DNA of 64,000 nucleotides, taken from positions 124,001 through 188,000 of the forward strand of contig NZ_JACIEK010000003.1 in the NCBI RefSeq assembly GCF_014196835.1. The letters run 5' to 3'. Positions 35,307-43,566 of this stretch are shown here, piece after piece; position 1 is the first letter of the stretch, and the number at the start of each line of letters is the position of its first letter. A program made the position numbers and the translations under genes. Source of the stretch: Aureimonas pseudogalii (lineage in GTDB: Bacteria > Pseudomonadota > Alphaproteobacteria > Rhizobiales > Rhizobiaceae). The notes below the pieces were generated by a model. The model had not been told where the DNA came from, searched no databases, and saw nothing but the letters and a program-made list of their open reading frames with translations.

Positions 35307-37514
35307 TCAGAACTTGAAGTTGGCCTTGAGAAGACCGGAGCGGCCCTCGGCATAGCCGCAGGTGAGGGCGCCCTGGCAGCCCGCGACGTAGCGCTTGTCG
35401 AAGACGTTGTTGACGTTGAGCGAGACGCCCCAGTCATCCTTCTCGTAGGCGATGCGCGCGTCGAAGACCGTGGCGTCCGGCACCTTCAGCTTGTTCTCGT
35501 TGTCGGCGTAGGACGAGCCGATGTAGCGGATGCCGCCGCCGAGCTCGACGCCTTCGAGCTGGCCGGTGGGCACCTCGTAATTCAGCCAGAGCGACCCGAT
35601 CACCTCCGGCACCAGGAAGGGCTGGTTGCCGACGATGGCGGGGTTGGCGTCCTCGCGGATCTCCAGATCGTAGGCCGTGAACGAGCCCACGACGTTCCAG
35701 TCGTCGGTGAGGTTGGCCTTGGCCTCCAGTTCGACGCCGCGCGAGCGGATCTCGCCGACGGCCCGCGGCACGAAGTTCGCATCCGACTGCAACGTGTTGC
35801 GGCGGGTGAGGTCGAAGAGCGAGGCGGTGACGACGACGTCGATGTCCGTCGGCGCGTATTTCACGCCCACCTCGTACTGCTCGCCCTCTTGCGGCTTCAC
35901 CGCGTTGCCGTTGGCATCGGTGCCGACCTGCGGGTTGAAGAAGCGCGAGACGCTGACGTAGGGCACGATGCCGTTGGCGAATTCGTAGCCGAGGCCGGCC
36001 CGGCCGCTGAGGGCATCGTCGTTGCCGTCGTAGTCGTTGTCCCCCGCCGAGCGGTCGTCGCGGTCGATCCAGACCGTATCGTGGCGCCCGTTCAGCGTCA
36101 GGATCCAGCCCCCGCCGAACTTGATCTGGTCCTGCGCGTAAAGGCCGAGCTGGTTGAGTTCGACCTTTTCGTCGAGATAGGGCGCGAAGAGCGGCGACAG
36201 CGTGTTGGAGTAGAACGGGTTGACGATGTCGAGCGGCGGGGCCGAGCCCACCGCCTGGACCTGCGAGATCCGGTAGTTCTTGTAGTCGATGCCGGCGAGC
36301 AGCGTGTGCTCGAGCGGGCCGGTGTCGAGATGGATCTCGGCCTGGTTGTCGGTGGTGAAGAGGCCGGCCTGCGTGTCGTGGAAGAAGTTCAGCCGGTTGA
36401 GCGCGGCCAGTCCGTTCACCGGCTCGGCGAACCCGCCGAAGCCGCTTGCCGCGTCGTAGTAGCCGAAGAGATAGGGGCCGTACTCGCTGCGTGTCACGTC
36501 GGCGTAGCGCGTGTTGGAGCGCAGCGTCAGCGTCTCGTCCACCCGGTGTTCCAGATCGTAGCCGAGCGTCGCCTGACGGGCGCTGAACTGGTCGAGATCG
36601 GGCTCGTTCGTGTAGAGCGAGCGCGGAATGCGGCCGAAGGCCTCCTGCGTCACCGTGCCGGCATAGGGAAAGAAGCCGTTGGTGTGGCGCTGCTCGTCGG
36701 CCTGGTAGGTCGCGTAGATGTCGAGGCTGGTGTCGGCATCCGGCGCGAAATGCAGCGAGGGCGCGATGACGCCGCGGATGTTGTCGGCAGTGTCGGTCTG
36801 CGTGTCGCCACCCTTCACGCGCCCGACGACGCGGTAGCTCCAGGGGCTGTCCTCGGAGAAGCGGTTGCCGAGATCGACGCCGAGATAGCCGTTCGGATCG
36901 TCGGTCAGGCCGCCCTCGACATAGGCGTGCCGGGTGCCGTCGGCCCGCTTGGAGACGGAGTTGACGATGCCGCCGGCGTTCGAGCCGCCGTAGAGCACCG
37001 AGGCCGGACCGCGCAGCACCTCGACGCGCTCCAAGAGGAACGGATCGACGATGAAGCCGGCGAAGGCGTATTGGAAGAGTTGCAGTCCGTCGAGGAAGAT
37101 GCCGGTCTGGGTCGCGTCGAAGCCACGGATGTAGATCCAGTCCGTATCGGAATCCGGGCCGAAGGCGCCGGCCAGCACGCCCGGCGTGTAGCGCAGCACC
37201 TCGTCGAGCTTCTGCGCGCCGCGATCGTCGATCTCCTCGCGGCCGACCACCGAGACCGACTGCGGAACCTCGACGAGCGGCGCGTCCGTCTTCGAGCCCG
37301 TGCTGGTGCGCTTGGCGACGTAGCCGTTGACCGGTCCGGTGGCGCTCTCGGCAGTGCCCGTTCCGGTTCCCGTGCCCTCGGCGGCACCCCCGTCGGCTTC
37401 CACCGTCACCGTGTCGAGCACGACCGAGGTCTGCGCGACGGCCGGCAGGCAGAGGCCGCCGAGCGCGGTCCCTGCGGTCAACAGGGCCAGAAGGGGGAAG
37501 GCGGGACGCGGCAT
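35307..37514 (-). CDS. TonB-dependent siderophore receptor (FhuA/FoxA-like)
   Basis: A 735-aa outer-membrane 22-strand barrel with N-terminal plug. Signal peptide to about residue 28 (PAVAQ), a Gly-Thr repeat linker near 47-54, plug domain from about 65 (EVPQSVSVVGREEIDDRGAQ, YTPGVLAG, DWIYIRGFDATQTGIFLDGL, ERVEVLRGPASVLYGGSNAGG), then barrel ending in the aromatic-terminated GLLKANFKF. This plug pattern is that of hydroxamate siderophore receptors such as ferrichrome types. The ATG at 37514 has GGAG at correct spacing; a longer frame would run through the promoter. An excellent RirA-type box lies upstream. Confidence 0.95.
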   Translation of the reverse strand: MPRPAFPLLALLTAGTALGGLCLPAVAQTSVVLDTVTVEADGGAAEGTGTGTGTAESATGPVNGYVAKRTSTGSKTDAPLVEVPQSVSVVGREEIDDRGAQKLDEVLRYTPGVLAGAFGPDSDTDWIYIRGFDATQTGIFLDGLQLFQYAFAGFIVDPFLLERVEVLRGPASVLYGGSNAGGIVNSVSKRADGTRHAYVEGGLTDDPNGYLGVDLGNRFSEDSPWSYRVVGRVKGGDTQTDTADNIRGVIAPSLHFAPDADTSLDIYATYQADEQRHTNGFFPYAGTVTQEAFGRIPRSLYTNEPDLDQFSARQATLGYDLEHRVDETLTLRSNTRYADVTRSEYGPYLFGYYDAASGFGGFAEPVNGLAALNRLNFFHDTQAGLFTTDNQAEIHLDTGPLEHTLLAGIDYKNYRISQVQAVGSAPPLDIVNPFYSNTLSPLFAPYLDEKVELNQLGLYAQDQIKFGGGWILTLNGRHDTVWIDRDDRSAGDNDYDGNDDALSGRAGLGYEFANGIVPYVSVSRFFNPQVGTDANGNAVKPQEGEQYEVGVKYAPTDIDVVVTASLFDLTRRNTLQSDANFVPRAVGEIRSRGVELEAKANLTDDWNVVGSFTAYDLEIREDANPAIVGNQPFLVPEVIGSLWLNYEVPTGQLEGVELGGGIRYIGSSYADNENKLKVPDATVFDARIAYEKDDWGVSLNVNNVFDKRYVAGCQGALTCGYAEGRSGLLKANFKF

Positions 37515-37557
37515 CGACGGACTCCGAAACAAGGGACAGACCGTCAGTAAGGCATAT

Positions 37558-37580
37558 AACATGATCGTTGCAGTCATGTT
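37558..37580. promoter_or_regulatory. RirA-type iron-responsive (IRO) box of the TonB receptor gene
   Basis: Perfect seven-base arms AACATGA and TCATGTT separated by nine bases, containing the IRO core TGA-N9-TCA. It lies 44-66 bases upstream of the receptor start, and a -10-like TATATG (37558-37553 on the minus strand) abuts it, so a bound repressor would cover the promoter. The match, symmetry and gene function together make RirA control likely; the acyltransferase gene on the other side starts 145 bases away. Confidence 0.75.
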
Positions 37581-37724
37581 TCATTCGCTGCCTCGGATCG
37601 TCGCCCGAAGTTGCCGCTCCGCCACAGGCTAGGGCTTGCGGGCTTGATGCGATCGCCGCGACACGTCAGAAGCGGTCGCGACGACGGGCCGACGCGCGTC
37701 TCCCCCATCCGCACAGGGCCACGC

Positions 37725-38897
37725 ATGAAGACTGCCGGACGGGTCGATCTGAAGCCGCTGACGTCGCTGCGCGGCATCGCGGCGGGCATGGTCGTTCTCT
37801 ACCACTACACCGGCGGCTTCCTGCCGGCGTTGAACCTTGGGCCGCACACCGGCCTGGTGGCGCGCGGCTATCTCTTCGTCGACCTGTTCTTCGTTCTCAG
37901 CGGCTTCGTCATGGCCCATGCCTATGGCGCCGTCTTTGCCGCTCGGGTCGAGCGCGGCGCCTGGGGCTCGTTCGTGCGGGCCCGCTTCGCGCGCATCTAC
38001 CCGCTTCACGTCGTCATTCTCGCCGGTTTCGTGGCGCTGGAGACGGCCAAGTGGCTGGCGACGCAGGCCGGCCACGACGTCGGCACACCATTCAACGAGG
38101 CCTCGCGGCCCTGGCAGCTCGGCGTGAACCTCCTGCTGCTTCAGACGAGCGGCATCCTTGCCTTTCCCACCTGGAACGGGCCGGCCTGGTCGATCGGCGC
38201 CGAGTTTCTGGTCTATCTGGCGTTTCCATTCTTGTCGGTGGCCATGCTGCGCGCCGGCGCGGCACGGTGCTGGGCGGCAGGCGCGGCGGCGGTGGCGCTG
38301 CTTCTCGTCATCTCGGAAGGCGGGCGCAATCTCGACCAGACCGCCCGCTTCGGGGCGCTACGCTGCGGCGGCGAGTTCGTGCTCGGAATGCTCGCGCACC
38401 GGGTCTACGTGAGCGATCGCCTCCAACGTGCCTCCGGCAGCGGGGTGATCCTCGGCGTTGCGGCGGCAACACTTTTCGCCATCCATCTCGAAGCCTGGGA
38501 TCTTCTGGCGCCGCTCGGCTTCGCGGTGCTCGTTCCTCTCGTCGCCGGCAATCGCGGGGCGGTGGCACGGGCGCTGTCGCGCCCGTGGCTGGTGACGCTC
38601 GGCCTCGTTTCCTATTCCGTCTACATGGTCCACTACCTGCTCTTGGAGGCGGTCGATCTCGCCAGCCGTATCCTGATCGGCGAGCGCGTTGGCGCGGCGC
38701 TCGGGACGGGCGGCTCGCTCGCGGTGTTCGCCGCGATGATCTCAGCGGTGCTGGCGCTGTCGGTTTTGCTGCACCGGCGCGTCGAGGAGCCGGCGCGGCA
38801 ATGGCTTCGCCGAACCCCCAGGCAGGCCTCCAGCTCGGGCGCGCATGAGGAGCCTGCCCTCTCGGGCACCGACGTCCGCGACAATAGGGTTCCCTGA
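37725..38897 (+). CDS. Acyltransferase 3 family protein (OafA/YrhL type)
   Basis: A 390-aa membrane O-acyltransferase with ten or so helices. Family signatures: LTSLRGIAAGMVVLYHY near the N-terminus (the Arg and catalytic His), VDLFFVLSGFVMAHAY (FFxxSGF), RARFARIYPLH, WSIGAEFLVYLAFP and the late YSVYMVHYLLLEAV. It modifies a glycan, lipid or small molecule with an acyl group across the inner membrane. The start at 37725 avoids an unlikely long leader. The type III polyketide synthase begins 18 bases downstream, so co-expression and action on the same product is plausible. Confidence 0.9.
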   Translation: MKTAGRVDLKPLTSLRGIAAGMVVLYHYTGGFLPALNLGPHTGLVARGYLFVDLFFVLSGFVMAHAYGAVFAARVERGAWGSFVRARFARIYPLHVVILAGFVALETAKWLATQAGHDVGTPFNEASRPWQLGVNLLLLQTSGILAFPTWNGPAWSIGAEFLVYLAFPFLSVAMLRAGAARCWAAGAAAVALLLVISEGGRNLDQTARFGALRCGGEFVLGMLAHRVYVSDRLQRASGSGVILGVAAATLFAIHLEAWDLLAPLGFAVLVPLVAGNRGAVARALSRPWLVTLGLVSYSVYMVHYLLLEAVDLASRILIGERVGAALGTGGSLAVFAAMISAVLALSVLLHRRVEEPARQWLRRTPRQASSSGAHEEPALSGTDVRDNRVP

Positions 38898-38915
38898 CGC
38901 GCATTGCGCCGCCCG

Positions 38916-40034
38916 ATGCCGACGCCAGTTATAACCCTTGCAGATCAGTCGAGGCTCGCATTGACGCACGCCTACATCAATCGGATCGGCACTGCCGTTC
39001 CCGATCACGAGGTTCACCGCTTCGTCCTCGATTTCGCAGCCTCGCGGCTGGCGAACGACCCCCGGCGGCAGGCGATCTTCCGTCGCATGGCCGACCGCAT
39101 GGGCATCGAGCACCGGTACACCTCGCTCATCCCTGCAGCCGACCCGTTCGGAGCATGTCTCGACGAGGCCGGCGATTTCCGGCTGGGAGCCTTTCCCGGC
39201 ACCGCGAAGCGCATGGATCTCTTCGAGGCGAACGCTCCGGCGCTGGCGATGGCCGCCATCGAGCGGCTTGGACTCGGGGACGGCCTCGGCGACGTCACTC
39301 ATCTGGTGGTCACGAGTTGCACCGGTTTCTCGGCGCCGGGCATCGATCTGGAGATCGTTGCGCGCTGCGGCCTGCGAAGTTCCGTCGAGCGCACGCTCAT
39401 CGGCTTCATGGGCTGCTACGCGGCGATCAATGCGCTGAAGGCGGCGCGCCACATCGTGCGCTCGGAGCCGGCGTCTCGCGTGCTCGTCGTCAACGTCGAG
39501 CTCTGCACGCTGCACCTGAAGGAGTCGGACGATCTGAAGAAGTTGCTGTCGTTCTGCCTTTGGGGAGACGGCTGCGCCGCCGCGCTGGTGACGGCCGAGG
39601 CAGAGGGTCTGCGCCTCGACCGGTTCCATGCGCTGCTCGCATCGGGTGGCCGCGATCTCATGACCTGGAACGTGCGCGACGACGGTTTCGACATGGTGCT
39701 CTCCGGCCAAGTGCCGAACGCCATTCAGGAGGTGTTGCGCGACCGTTGCGACGCCGTTCTGGGGGGGCTCGACGTCGGGGCGATCGACGTCTGGGCGGTG
39801 CATCCCGGCGGGCGCTCGGTTCTCGACGCGGTGGAACGGGCGCTGGATCTCGAGCCGGACGCGCTGGAGCGTTCGCGCAAGGTGCTTCGCGACAACGGCA
39901 ACATGTCGTCGGCGACCGTGATGTTCGTGTTGGAAGCGATCCTGCATGAGAAAGTCGGCGGGCGGGCCGGCTGTGCCATGGCCTTCGGTCCCGGCCTCAC
40001 CGCCGAGACGCTGCGTTTCGAGCAAGTGGAATGA
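38916..40034 (+). CDS. Type III polyketide synthase (chalcone/alkylresorcylic synthase superfamily)
   Basis: A homodimeric iterative polyketide synthase of 372 aa that extends an acyl-CoA starter with malonyl-CoA. The catalytic triad is complete: Cys in VVTSCTGFSAPGIDLEI, His in WAVHPGGRSVLDAV and Asn in DNGNMSSATVMFVL. GFMGCYAAINALKAA and the terminal AFGPGLTAETLRF are family signatures. The start is uncertain: ATG 38916, TTG 38904 and TTG 38961 are in frame, the last giving the N-terminus usual for relatives (THAYINRIGTAVP). Its stop overlaps the methyltransferase start, forming a PKS-methyltransferase-flavoenzyme operon. The product could be an alkylresorcinol or pyrone. Confidence 0.93.
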   Translation: MPTPVITLADQSRLALTHAYINRIGTAVPDHEVHRFVLDFAASRLANDPRRQAIFRRMADRMGIEHRYTSLIPAADPFGACLDEAGDFRLGAFPGTAKRMDLFEANAPALAMAAIERLGLGDGLGDVTHLVVTSCTGFSAPGIDLEIVARCGLRSSVERTLIGFMGCYAAINALKAARHIVRSEPASRVLVVNVELCTLHLKESDDLKKLLSFCLWGDGCAAALVTAEAEGLRLDRFHALLASGGRDLMTWNVRDDGFDMVLSGQVPNAIQEVLRDRCDAVLGGLDVGAIDVWAVHPGGRSVLDAVERALDLEPDALERSRKVLRDNGNMSSATVMFVLEAILHEKVGGRAGCAMAFGPGLTAETLRFEQVE

Positions 40035-40753
40035 CGTCTCTCGACCAGCGCCACGTCGAGCCCGAAATCCTCGACCATCTCGAACCCGATGATCCGCGCG
40101 CGGTAGCCTCGCGGCGTGATCTGCGGCTTCTCAACGGGCTGATGGGGCAGGTCGCCATCGCCGCCGGGCTGTTGCGCGATCACGTTCCAGCGCCGCCGCG
40201 CCGTCTGCTCGAGATCGGCAGCGGCGACGGGGTCTTCATGCTGCGCGTGGCGCGAAGGCTGCATCGGCGCTGGCCGCAGGTGCATGTGATCCTGCTGGAT
40301 CGGCAGGATCTCGTCTCCCATGAAACCCGCGCGGCCTTCGAGGGTCTCGGCTGGACCGTCGAGACCGTGGTTGCCGACGTCTTCGACTGGACCGCGGCCG
40401 CTTCGGCACCGAGCCAGGACGTCGTCGCGGCGAACCTCGTCCTCCACCATTTCTCCGACGACGCGATCCGTCTCCTGTTCGTGCGCCTCGCCGCCCTCAC
40501 GCCGATCCTCGTCGCCACCGAGCCCTTGCGCCGGCCCTTCGCTCTCCTCGCCAGCCGCTCGCTGCGCCTCGTCGGCACCAACGCCGTCACCCGGCACGAT
40601 GCGCCCGTCAGCGTGCGCGCGGGCTTTCGCGCGGCCGAACTGTCGGCGCTCTGGCCGGAAGCGGCCGCTCACGGGCTGATCGAGCGCCGGCGCGGGTTGT
40701 TCACCCACACCTTCTGCGCGGCTATGCCGACCGACGGAGCGGCGCGGCCATGA
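40031..40753 (+). CDS. SAM-dependent class I methyltransferase
   Basis: A 240-aa methyltransferase. Motif I is LLEIGSGDGVFMLRVARRL (SAM-binding Gly loop), the acidic motif follows in VILLDRQDLV, ADVFDW is motif II-like, and NLVLHHFSDDAIRLLFVRLA is the post-motif region. Four-base overlaps (ATGA) join it to both the polyketide synthase before and the FAD oxidoreductase after, so it almost surely methylates the polyketide or its phenol. The layout parallels the Streptomyces srsABC phenolic-lipid operon (PKS, methyltransferase, flavoprotein hydroxylase). Confidence 0.9.
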   Translation: MTSLDQRHVEPEILDHLEPDDPRAVASRRDLRLLNGLMGQVAIAAGLLRDHVPAPPRRLLEIGSGDGVFMLRVARRLHRRWPQVHVILLDRQDLVSHETRAAFEGLGWTVETVVADVFDWTAAASAPSQDVVAANLVLHHFSDDAIRLLFVRLAALTPILVATEPLRRPFALLASRSLRLVGTNAVTRHDAPVSVRAGFRAAELSALWPEAAAHGLIERRRGLFTHTFCAAMPTDGAARP

Positions 40754-41940
40754 CCTGCGCGACCGAGACGTTCGACGCCGTGGTGATGGGCGGCGGTCCG
40801 GCAGGGTCGAGCACCGCCATCGCGCTGGCAAACCGGGGCTGGCGCGTCGCGATGGTCGAGAAGGCCGTGTTCCCGCGGCGCAAGGTCTGCGGCGAGTTCC
40901 TGTCGGCGACGAGCGTTCCCGTGCTCGATCGGCTCGGCATCGGCACCGACTGGCGGGGCGCCGCCGGCCCCGAGGTTCGCCGGTTGGCGCTGTTTTCCGG
41001 CCGCCAGGTGGTCGAGGCGTCGATGCCGGCGCGGGAGGGCTTCGGGCGCGCGCTCGGCCGCGACGTTCTCGACCTCAGGCTCGTGGCGGAGGCCCTGCGC
41101 CGGGGCGTCGCGTTGTTCCAGCCGGCGCGTGTCGTCGCGCATCGGCGCGACGGCGAGGCGGCCTCGATCGACATCGTCTCCGACGCCGGCGAACGAACGC
41201 TACGCGCGCACGTGGTCGTCGCCGCGCATGGATCGTGGGAGACCGGAAAGCTCGCGAGCCAACTGCCGCGGCAGCATGACGCCCACGACTTTCTCGGCTT
41301 CAAGGCGCATTTCCACGGCGCCAGCCTCTCTGCCGACATGATGCCGCTGCTGGCCTTTCCCGGCGGCTACGGCGGCATCGTCTGGGCCGATGGCGAGCGT
41401 TTGTCGCTGTCCTGCTGCATCCGGCGCGACGCGCTCGCCGCCATTCGGCGGTGCCGGCCCGGCCTATCCGCGTCCGACGCGCTGCACGGCCACCTCGTGG
41501 ACTCCTCGATCGGCATCGCCCGCACGATCGGCGATGCGACGCTCGCGGGGCCCTGGCTGGCGGCGGGTCCGATCCGTCCGGGTCTTCGGGCAGGCTATGG
41601 CGACGACATTTTCCGCGTCGGCAACGTCGCAGGCGAAGCGCATCCGATCATCGCGGAGGGCATCTCGATGGCCGTCCAGTCCGGCTGGCTGCTGGCCGAA
41701 GCGCTTGGGTCGGCACCGCCGGGCAACGCGGAGGTGAGGGCCGCGATCGGGCGGCGTTACGAAGCGGCGTGGCGGCGCCAGTTCGCGCTGCGCATCCGCG
41801 CCGCCGGCGTCTTCGCGGCGCTCGCGATCCGCCCCTCGACTGCCTGCGTCGCGGGCGGGCTCATCGCCGCGGTGCCGCCGATCCTCACGCTCGGCGCTGC
41901 CTTGAGCGGCAAGGCCAAGCCGCTGCCGGCGTTCGGCTGA
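40750..41940 (+). CDS. FAD-dependent oxidoreductase (geranylgeranyl reductase/monooxygenase-like)
   Basis: A 396-aa flavoprotein of the PHBH/GGR fold. FAD-binding GGGPAGSSTAIALANRGWRVA at the N-terminus, then RRKVCGEFLSATSV (a CGE motif shared with geranylgeranyl reductases and tryptophan halogenase-like enzymes), and the second FAD motif VGNVAGEAHPIIAEGISMAVQSG. The end has a hydrophobic tail (AALAIRPSTACVAGGLIAAVPPILTLGAAL) that may sit in the membrane. As the last gene of the PKS cassette it likely hydroxylates or reduces the methylated polyketide. A ten-base hairpin overlaps its stop codon. Confidence 0.9.
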   Translation: MTCATETFDAVVMGGGPAGSSTAIALANRGWRVAMVEKAVFPRRKVCGEFLSATSVPVLDRLGIGTDWRGAAGPEVRRLALFSGRQVVEASMPAREGFGRALGRDVLDLRLVAEALRRGVALFQPARVVAHRRDGEAASIDIVSDAGERTLRAHVVVAAHGSWETGKLASQLPRQHDAHDFLGFKAHFHGASLSADMMPLLAFPGGYGGIVWADGERLSLSCCIRRDALAAIRRCRPGLSASDALHGHLVDSSIGIARTIGDATLAGPWLAAGPIRPGLRAGYGDDIFRVGNVAGEAHPIIAEGISMAVQSGWLLAEALGSAPPGNAEVRAAIGRRYEAAWRRQFALRIRAAGVFAALAIRPSTACVAGGLIAAVPPILTLGAALSGKAKPLPAFG

Positions 41941-41952
41941 ACCCGAACGCCG
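41927..41952. terminator. Hairpin overlapping the end of the FAD oxidoreductase gene
   Basis: Perfect ten-base arms CGGCGTTCGG/CCGAACGCCG with a six-base loop that contains the TGA stop of the flavoenzyme. It lies between convergent genes (gabD ends at 41968). No T-run; a weak or bidirectional terminator is likely. Confidence 0.5.
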
Positions 41953-41967
41953 AGGTGCGCAGGCCGG

Positions 41968-43455
41968 TCAGAGACCGGCGAGCGCGACGTACTTCACCTC
42001 GAGATAGCCCTCGATGCCCTGGTGCGAGCCTTCGCGGCCGAGACCGGACTGCTTGACGCCGCCAAACGGCGCCATCTCGTTGGCGAGCGCGCCGGTGTTG
42101 ACGCCCACCATGCCCGACTGCAGCGCTTCGGCCACCGTGAAGATGCGCTTCATGTCGCGCGCGTAGAAATAGCTGGCGAGGCCGAATTCGGAGGCGTTGG
42201 CCATGGCGATCACGTCGGCCTCGTCGCGGAACGAGATGATCGGCGCCAGCGGCGCGAAGGTCTCCTCCTTCGTCACGATCATGTCCTGCGTCACGCCCGT
42301 GACGACGGTCGGCTCGAACATCGTCGGCGCGAGCTTGGAGCGATGCCCGCCCGTCAACACTTTCGCGCCCTTGGCTGTCGCATCCGCCAGATGCTGCTCC
42401 ATCTTGGCGACCGCGCGCTCGTCGATGAGGGGGCCGAGCGTCACACCGTCATCCGTCCCGCGCCCGAGCTTGAGTCCGGCGACACGGTCGAGCAGCTTCT
42501 GGGTGAAGGCCTCGACGACGCCCTCCTGTACGTAGATGCGGTTGGCACAGACGCAGGTCTGGCCGGCATTGCGGAACTTCGAGAGGAGCGCCCCATCGGC
42601 CGCCGCGTCGAGATCGGCGTCGTCGAAGACGATGAAGGGCGCGTTGCCGCCGAGTTCGAGCGACAGCCGCTTGATCGTCTCGGCACCCTCGCGCATCAGC
42701 CAGCGCCCGACATGGGTGGAGCCGGTGAAGGTGATCTTGGCGACCGTCGGGTTCTTGCAGACCTCCGTGCCGAAGGCCTTGGCGTCGGTGGTGGTGACCA
42801 CCGAGAAGACGCCCTTCGGCACGCCCGCGCGCTCGGCCAGCACAGCGAGGGCCAAGGCCGAGAGCGGCGTGAGTTCAGAGGGCTTCAGCACGATCGTGCA
42901 GCCGGCCGCGAGCGCCGGGCCGACCTTGCGGGTGATCATGCCGTTCGGGAAGTTCCACGGCGTGATGGCGGCGCAGACGCCCACCGGCTGCTTGAGCACG
43001 AGAATGCGCTGCTGCGGGTTGGGGCCGGGAATGATCTCGCCCTCGATGCGCTTGGCCTCCTCGGCAAACCATTCGAGATAGGCGGCGTTGGAGACGACCT
43101 CGCCCTTGGCCTCGGCCAGCGGCTTGCCCTGCTCGGCGGTGAGGATCGCGGCGAGATCGTCGGCATTCTCGATCACGAGATCGAACCAGCGCTTGAGGAC
43201 GACGCTGCGGACCTTGGCCGGGGTCTTCGACCAGGCCGGCAAGGCGGCAGCGGCGGCGTCGATCGCGCGCCGCGTCTCCTCGACGCCGAGATCGGGCAGA
43301 TCGGCGATGACCGCGCCGTCATAGGGGTCGGTCACCGCGAAGGAGCGGGCGCCCGCCGCGATCCACTCGCCGCCGAGAAAGGCGCGGTCGGTAAGAAGGG
43401 TCGGATCCTTGAGGGTGAGTTGCGAGCGGGCGGCGAGGGGCAGGGCGGCGGACAT
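41968..43455 (-). CDS. gabD: NAD(P)-dependent succinate-semialdehyde dehydrogenase
   Basis: A 495-aa aldehyde dehydrogenase that oxidises succinate semialdehyde to succinate in GABA degradation. Seen: ITPWNFPNGMITRKVGPALAAG, KPSELTPLSALALA (cofactor), FTGSTHVGRWL, the base Glu in LELGGNAPFIVFDDADLD and the nucleophile Cys in NAGQTCVCANRIYVQ; the second Cys two residues later is characteristic of GabD and allows redox control. PFGGVKQSGLGREGSHQGIEGYLEVKY closes the protein as in GabD. Other ALDH substrates such as glutarate semialdehyde are possible. AGGAA precedes the start. Confidence 0.92.
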   Translation of the reverse strand: MSAALPLAARSQLTLKDPTLLTDRAFLGGEWIAAGARSFAVTDPYDGAVIADLPDLGVEETRRAIDAAAAALPAWSKTPAKVRSVVLKRWFDLVIENADDLAAILTAEQGKPLAEAKGEVVSNAAYLEWFAEEAKRIEGEIIPGPNPQQRILVLKQPVGVCAAITPWNFPNGMITRKVGPALAAGCTIVLKPSELTPLSALALAVLAERAGVPKGVFSVVTTTDAKAFGTEVCKNPTVAKITFTGSTHVGRWLMREGAETIKRLSLELGGNAPFIVFDDADLDAAADGALLSKFRNAGQTCVCANRIYVQEGVVEAFTQKLLDRVAGLKLGRGTDDGVTLGPLIDERAVAKMEQHLADATAKGAKVLTGGHRSKLAPTMFEPTVVTGVTQDMIVTKEETFAPLAPIISFRDEADVIAMANASEFGLASYFYARDMKRIFTVAEALQSGMVGVNTGALANEMAPFGGVKQSGLGREGSHQGIEGYLEVKYVALAGL

Positions 43456-43566
43456 CGACGGGTTCCTTTCGGTGTTCTCGTGTCGTCCCGAGACGGCGGC
43501 GATCGGGGCGCAGGATGGGGATTGCGGGCCGTCATCACAAGCCCGTGGCCGGCCGACACCGACGGC

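Noticed and set aside
35262-37550. A 762-codon plus-strand open frame over the TonB receptor gene
   Set aside because: It mirrors the receptor gene, whose plug and barrel motifs are unmistakable on the minus strand.
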